The notes beneath the pieces were generated by a model. It made no database searches and was not told the DNA's origin. It was given only the letters and a program-made list of their open reading frames with translations. This document shows, piece by piece, positions 6,185 through 8,772 of a stretch of 8,772 bases of DNA. The stretch lies in the NCBI GenBank assembly GCA_005786775.1, contig SYDD01000131.1, positions 1-8,772 on the forward strand, written 5' to 3'. This DNA comes from Opitutaceae bacterium (GTDB taxonomy: Bacteria > Verrucomicrobiota > Verrucomicrobiia > Opitutales > Opitutaceae). Made by a program: the position numbers and the translations under genes. Positions within the stretch are counted from its first letter, which is position 1, and every line of letters begins with the position of its first letter.

Positions 6185-7270
6185 TCAGCCGCGCGGCGGC
6201 GGCGCGAGGGAGGCTCCTCCCGCCAGCCGCGGCAGCAGCAGGCGCGGCTCCGCCGGGAGGGGACGCCCCGCGAGCAGATCCCCGGTCAGGCGGGCCAGTC
6301 GCCGCGCGAAGTGCAGCGGGTCGGCCACGTAGCGCGCCGGCTCCGGCTCGAGGTACGACAGGAAACGGTCCTCGTCGCGGCAGACCAGCGACACGTCCGC
6401 ACCAACCCGCCGGCCAAGCTGGGCCAGAACGCTGCAGGCCGTAAGGTACGCGTAGGACTCGCTGATCAGCACGCCGGTGGGAGGTCGGGCGGCGGCGAAC
6501 AGGCGGCGGAGCACGCGCGCGAGTTCGGCGGGGCCGGGGCCGTGCCGGACCACAGCGGCTTCAACCTGCTCCGGGAAACTCCGGGCACCCTCGCGGAAAC
6601 CCTCCTCTCCGCGCAGGTCGCCGGCCGCCCCCTCGCGCGGCGAAAGCAGCGCGATCCGGCGGTGGCCCGCGCGCAGCAGCGCGAGCGCCGCGTGCCGGCA
6701 CAGGGCGCGGTAATCGAGGTCCACCGAAGGCAGTCGCACGCCCTCGTGGCAGGACCCGGCCACCACGCACGGCAAGCCCTGCCGCTGGAACCAGCCCTGC
6801 ACCGCCGCGCTGGAACGCACGAGTACCCAGCAGCCGGAGGACTCCTGGCGCAGCAGTCGCGGCAGCGCAGCCGCCGGCGCCGTGCGCAGGGCCGGCGGCA
6901 TCACCACGAACCGCAGGCGGCAATCCGCCTCGGCCAGCATCCCCCGGTAGGCGTCGATCCACAGTCCCTGCTGTGGCCGCAGCTGCTCCAGCCGCACCGG
7001 CGACAACAGCGTGACCACGCGGGCGGGCGCCACGGCCGCCGCGCTCGTCCGCGCGAGCCGACGCGTGCCCTGCCCCGGCACGATCGCGACCACACCTTCC
7101 GCCGCGAGACGGCGCAGGCCCGCGCGCAGCGAGTTGCGGCCGACGCCCAGCTCCGCGCACAACCGGCGCTCCCCCGGCAGCCACTCCGGCCAGGCCCCCG
7201 CCCGCAGCCCCTCCCGCAGGGCCGCGCAGACCTGGTCGATCAGGGAACTCCGCTGGAGCCGCAATTGCAT
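6185..7270 (-). CDS. GntR-type winged-helix regulator with LacI-like sugar-binding effector domain
   Basis: 361-residue one-component regulator. Residues 8-72 are a GntR winged HTH: the recognition region GRNSLRAGLRRLAAEG (44-59) and the wing VVAIVPGQGTRRL. Residues 84-350 are a LacI/periplasmic-binding-protein-like effector domain, shown by VVTLLSP, PSVDLDYRALCRHAALALLRAGHRRIALLSP (two segments around 181-211), GVLISES and the C-terminal ARRLARLTGDLLAGRPLP. The layout is like that of AraR of Bacillus subtilis and many Verrucomicrobia regulators of glycan loci. It should bind DNA as a dimer and sense a sugar or sugar derivative, probably a product of this cluster. It sits 16 bases after the lactonase and just before FGE, so it is probably autoregulated. 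The palindrome at 8424-8439 is its best candidate site in the window. Effector identity is not readable. Confidence 0.93.
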   Translation of the reverse strand: MQLRLQRSSLIDQVCAALREGLRAGAWPEWLPGERRLCAELGVGRNSLRAGLRRLAAEGVVAIVPGQGTRRLARTSAAAVAPARVVTLLSPVRLEQLRPQQGLWIDAYRGMLAEADCRLRFVVMPPALRTAPAAALPRLLRQESSGCWVLVRSSAAVQGWFQRQGLPCVVAGSCHEGVRLPSVDLDYRALCRHAALALLRAGHRRIALLSPREGAAGDLRGEEGFREGARSFPEQVEAAVVRHGPGPAELARVLRRLFAAARPPTGVLISESYAYLTACSVLAQLGRRVGADVSLVCRDEDRFLSYLEPEPARYVADPLHFARRLARLTGDLLAGRPLPAEPRLLLPRLAGGASLAPPPRG

Positions 7271-7286
7271 CGCGCGCGGCGGGCGC

Positions 7287-8420
7287 TCAGGGCCGGGCGA
7301 AGACGATGCAGATCGGGGCCGGCGTCTGGATGACCCCCTTGGTCTGGTAGGTCAGACGCCCCGTCGCCGTATCCACCCGGTGCACCGCGACGGTGTTCGA
7401 GTCCGCCCCCGCCGCGAGCAGCCAGCCCCCGCCCGGAGCCAGGTTGATGTTGCGCGGGAAGGCACCACGCACCGGCTGCACCTGGATCACCTCGGCCCCG
7501 CCCGTCGCGGAATCCAGACGGTAGACGGAAACCGAGTCGTGGCCGCGATTCGAGAAGTACCCGAAGCGCCCGTCGGGATGCAGGACGATCTCCGCGCCGG
7601 AATTGAAGGCCTCGCCCGCCTTCGCCGCCTCGCTCAACGACGGCACCGTCCCGAGCAGGCGCGCCGTGCCGGCGGCCGCGTCCCACGCGAACGTGCTCAA
7701 CGCCAGGCTCAGCTCGTTGAGGAGGTAAATGAAACGGCCGTCCGGGGAGAACTTCAGGTGGCGTGGCCCGCCTCCCGCCGGCCCCGCGGCGAGCCCGTGG
7801 CGTTCGAGGTAGGGCGCGGCCGGCAGCACGCGGTAGATCACGATCGCGTCCAACCCGAGGTCGGGCACCAGCGCGAACCGGCCGTCCGGCGACCAGCCGA
7901 CGTAGTGCGGGTGCGGGCTGTCCTGCCGGCGGTCGACCACCCGCGAGCCGCCGGTGTGGCGGTGTAGGACGGCTGCACCGAGGCGCCCGCCCTCACCGAG
8001 CGGGAAGACGGCGACCGAGCCCGCGCCGTACTGGGCCGTGGCGGCGAAGCGGCCGGAAGGGTGCACCGCGATGTGCGCCGCGCCGCCATCACCCGTGGGC
8101 GCGGCATTGATCAGCGTCAGCGCGCCGCCGGAGCCGATGCGGTAGGCGGCGGCGCCGGGCGCGCCTCCGAGAGTCGCGGTGGCGTAAAGCTTGTCCCCGT
8201 CCGGGTGCACCGCGAGGAAACCGGTGTTACCGGCCTCGGCCGCCAGTTCCGCGGGGCCGAGCTTGCCGGTCGCGGTGTCGAAGGTGGCGCGGTAGATGCC
8301 CTTCGCGCCGGGGCCACCGGTGCCAAGGAACACGTGCCACGCGGAGCCAGGCGCGGCGGCGAACGCGAGCGCGGGGGCCGCCAACCCGGCAAGGATCAGA
8401 CGGAGGGGATGGGGGTTCAT
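7287..8420 (-). CDS. Exported lactonase, seven-bladed beta-propeller (PF10282, 6-phosphogluconolactonase-like)
   Basis: 377 residues: signal peptide 1-23 (LRLILAGLAAPALAFAAA), then repeated propeller blades with xVHPDGxxLYA / FSPDGRFIYLLNE type turns at about 71-80, 119-127, 176-184, 224-236, 280-290 and 326-337. Diagnostic pieces are HTGGSRVVDRRQDSPHPHYV (155-174), GGGPRHLKFSPDG (216-228), NSGAEIVLHPDG and FPRNINLAPGG. The family includes cytosolic 6-phosphogluconolactonase and many exported lactonases. The signal peptide argues against a pentose-phosphate role and favours an unphosphorylated sugar lactone outside the cytoplasm. First gene of the minus-strand cluster. ATG at 8420 is preceded by a palindrome and promoter-like boxes, and no Shine-Dalgarno. 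The substrate is inference only. Confidence 0.93.
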   Translation of the reverse strand: MNPHPLRLILAGLAAPALAFAAAPGSAWHVFLGTGGPGAKGIYRATFDTATGKLGPAELAAEAGNTGFLAVHPDGDKLYATATLGGAPGAAAYRIGSGGALTLINAAPTGDGGAAHIAVHPSGRFAATAQYGAGSVAVFPLGEGGRLGAAVLHRHTGGSRVVDRRQDSPHPHYVGWSPDGRFALVPDLGLDAIVIYRVLPAAPYLERHGLAAGPAGGGPRHLKFSPDGRFIYLLNELSLALSTFAWDAAAGTARLLGTVPSLSEAAKAGEAFNSGAEIVLHPDGRFGYFSNRGHDSVSVYRLDSATGGAEVIQVQPVRGAFPRNINLAPGGGWLLAAGADSNTVAVHRVDTATGRLTYQTKGVIQTPAPICIVFARP

Positions 8421-8423
8421 AGA

Positions 8424-8439
8424 CCCGAGCTAGCACGGG
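8424..8439. promoter_or_regulatory. 16-bp near-perfect palindrome, candidate operator of the cluster regulator
   Basis: Minus strand CCCGTGCTAGCTCGGG, four bases from the lactonase ATG. It is a perfect palindrome apart from one symmetric position pair (T/T), centred on the TA of CTAG. It overlaps the proposed -10 box of the lactonase promoter, so binding would repress. Size and symmetry suit a dimeric GntR- or LacI-type protein, and such a regulator is encoded by the next gene. Binding is not shown. Confidence 0.45.
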
Positions 8440-8456
8440 GGAGGCGGCGGCGCCAA
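8427..8456 (-). promoter_or_regulatory. Putative leaderless promoter of the lactonase-regulator-FGE operon
   Basis: Minus strand: TTGGCG (8456-8451, four of six matches to TTGACA), 18-base spacer, TAGCTC (8432-8427), six bases, then ATG at 8420. The proposed start of transcription would coincide with or nearly coincide with the ATG. The same geometry precedes the serine hydrolase. The -10 is a weak consensus match; the inference rests on the repeated arrangement. Confidence 0.35.
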
Positions 8457-8470
8457 GGCCGTTCGGCGCC
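8448..8470. repeat. Paired CGGCGCC repeat in the divergent intergenic region
   Basis: CGGCGCC occurs at 8448-8454 and again at 8464-8470; the GGCGCC cores are palindromes, so the pair is both a direct and an inverted repeat with a 10-base spacer (core start-to-start 16 bases). It overlaps the proposed -35 of the lactonase promoter and lies 46 bases before the epimerase start. It could bind a regulator or form a hairpin. In a GC-rich gap such words also arise by chance. Confidence 0.25.
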
Positions 8471-8515
8471 GGGTTCTGCCTTGCCCGCCGCGCCCCCGCG
8501 GGCTCCCCTCCCGCC

Positions 8516-8772
8516 GTGCACGCCGCGCTCCTCGCCCCCTCCCTGCTCGCGGGCGACCACGCCCACCTCGCCGCCAGCGCCGCCGCCGCCGCCACCGCCG
8601 GCGCGCCCGGGCTTCACCTCGACCTGATGGACGGCGCCTTCGTCCCGAACCTGACTTTCGGCCCGGAGACACTCTCCGCCCTCCGCCGCGCCGGGTGCCG
8701 GCTCTTCTTCGACACCCACCTGAGGCTCGCCGAGCCGGACCGTTACCTCGAGGCCTTCGCCCGCGCCGGGGC
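8516..8772 (+). CDS. rpe: Ribulose-phosphate 3-epimerase, N-terminal part (cut by window end)
   Basis: 85 complete codons are visible from GTG at 8516. The cytoplasmic TIM-barrel enzyme interconverts D-ribulose 5-phosphate and D-xylulose 5-phosphate in the pentose phosphate pathway. Family motifs: LLAPSLLAGD (5-14, with the active-site Ser9), GLHLDLMDGAFVPN (32-45, with metal ligands His34 and Asp36, and Met38), LTFGPETL, and FFDTHLRLAEPDRYL with metal ligand His68. The second half, including the last metal-binding Asp, lies outside. GTG is preferred because family members begin a few residues before the APSxL strand and no better in-frame start is seen upstream; there is no clear Shine-Dalgarno. 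An alanine run (22-26) is encoded by five GCC codons. The gene diverges from the lactonase across 95 bases. It may be housekeeping rather than part of the glycan locus. Confidence 0.9.
   Translation, partial: MHAALLAPSLLAGDHAHLAASAAAAATAGAPGLHLDLMDGAFVPNLTFGPETLSALRRAGCRLFFDTHLRLAEPDRYLEAFARAG

Noticed and set aside
5225..7333. 702-codon open frame on the plus strand
   Set aside because: It lies antisense to FGE and the regulator, both with clear family motifs. Its translation is low-complexity Arg/Ala/Gly/Pro-rich with no recognisable domain, as expected for an opposite-strand shadow in GC-rich DNA.
8421..8515. Plus-strand promoter for the epimerase in the 95-base divergent gap
   Set aside because: The plus strand is almost entirely G and C before 8516 and I see no -10-like hexamer at useful spacing; the promoter may use another sigma factor or lie within the lactonase gene.
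8578..8604. GCC trinucleotide repeat as a phase-variable tract
   Set aside because: Only five uninterrupted GCC units, encoding an alanine helix in the epimerase; a unit change would keep the frame, and such runs are ordinary at this GC content.

Overview
This window reads as a very GC-rich bacterial chromosome segment with a compact, mostly co-directional catabolic locus for a sulfated glycan. Exported sulfatases, a genuine formylglycine-generating enzyme (FGE), a clan GH-A-like hydrolase and a GntR/LacI-type chimeric regulator, with no SusC/SusD pair in view, best fit Verrucomicrobiota (Opitutales/Opitutaceae-like). Planctomycetota is the main alternative. This placement is inferred from gene content and composition; there is no marker gene that fixes it.

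Layout, in transcription order on the minus strand: an exported seven-bladed propeller lactonase (8420-7287); a GntR-headed, LacI-bodied transcription factor (7270-6185); FGE (about 6142-5189); an exported serine hydrolase of the beta-lactamase/class C fold (5117-3975); exported sulfatase B, heparan-N-sulfatase-like (3889-2345); exported sulfatase A, iduronate-2-sulfatase-like (2348-870); and the N-terminal 289 residues of an exported glycoside-hydrolase-like protein that runs off the left edge (868-<1). On the plus strand at the right edge, a divergent ribulose-phosphate 3-epimerase gene starts at 8516 and is cut by the window end.

The genes appear to form one functional unit. FGE would oxidise the active-site cysteine of the two sulfatases before or during export. 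The sulfatases would remove sulfate from a glycan, the serine hydrolase could remove ester groups, and the hydrolase would cleave the backbone or a branch. The lactonase could open a sugar lactone outside the cytoplasm. The regulator carries a sugar-binding-type effector domain. Five of the seven cluster proteins have signal peptides; FGE and the regulator do not.

The most notable points are these. (1) Sulfatase B carries C-S-Q-S-R instead of the canonical C-x-P/A-S-R at the formylglycine site, while its own FGE is encoded next door. (2) The tetranucleotide CTAG occurs only twice in the window, both times exactly nine bases upstream of an ATG (lactonase and serine hydrolase), inside TAG(C/G)TC-6-ATG with TTG-type -35 boxes 17-18 bases upstream; this suggests leaderless promoters. 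(3) The lactonase copy lies inside a 16-bp near-perfect palindrome, a candidate operator for the adjacent regulator. (4) A nested inverted repeat and an eight-codon mini-ORF precede sulfatase B. (5) The last three genes are joined by an ATGA overlap and a one-base gap. I found no tRNA, rRNA, CRISPR, insertion sequence or convincing intrinsic terminator.
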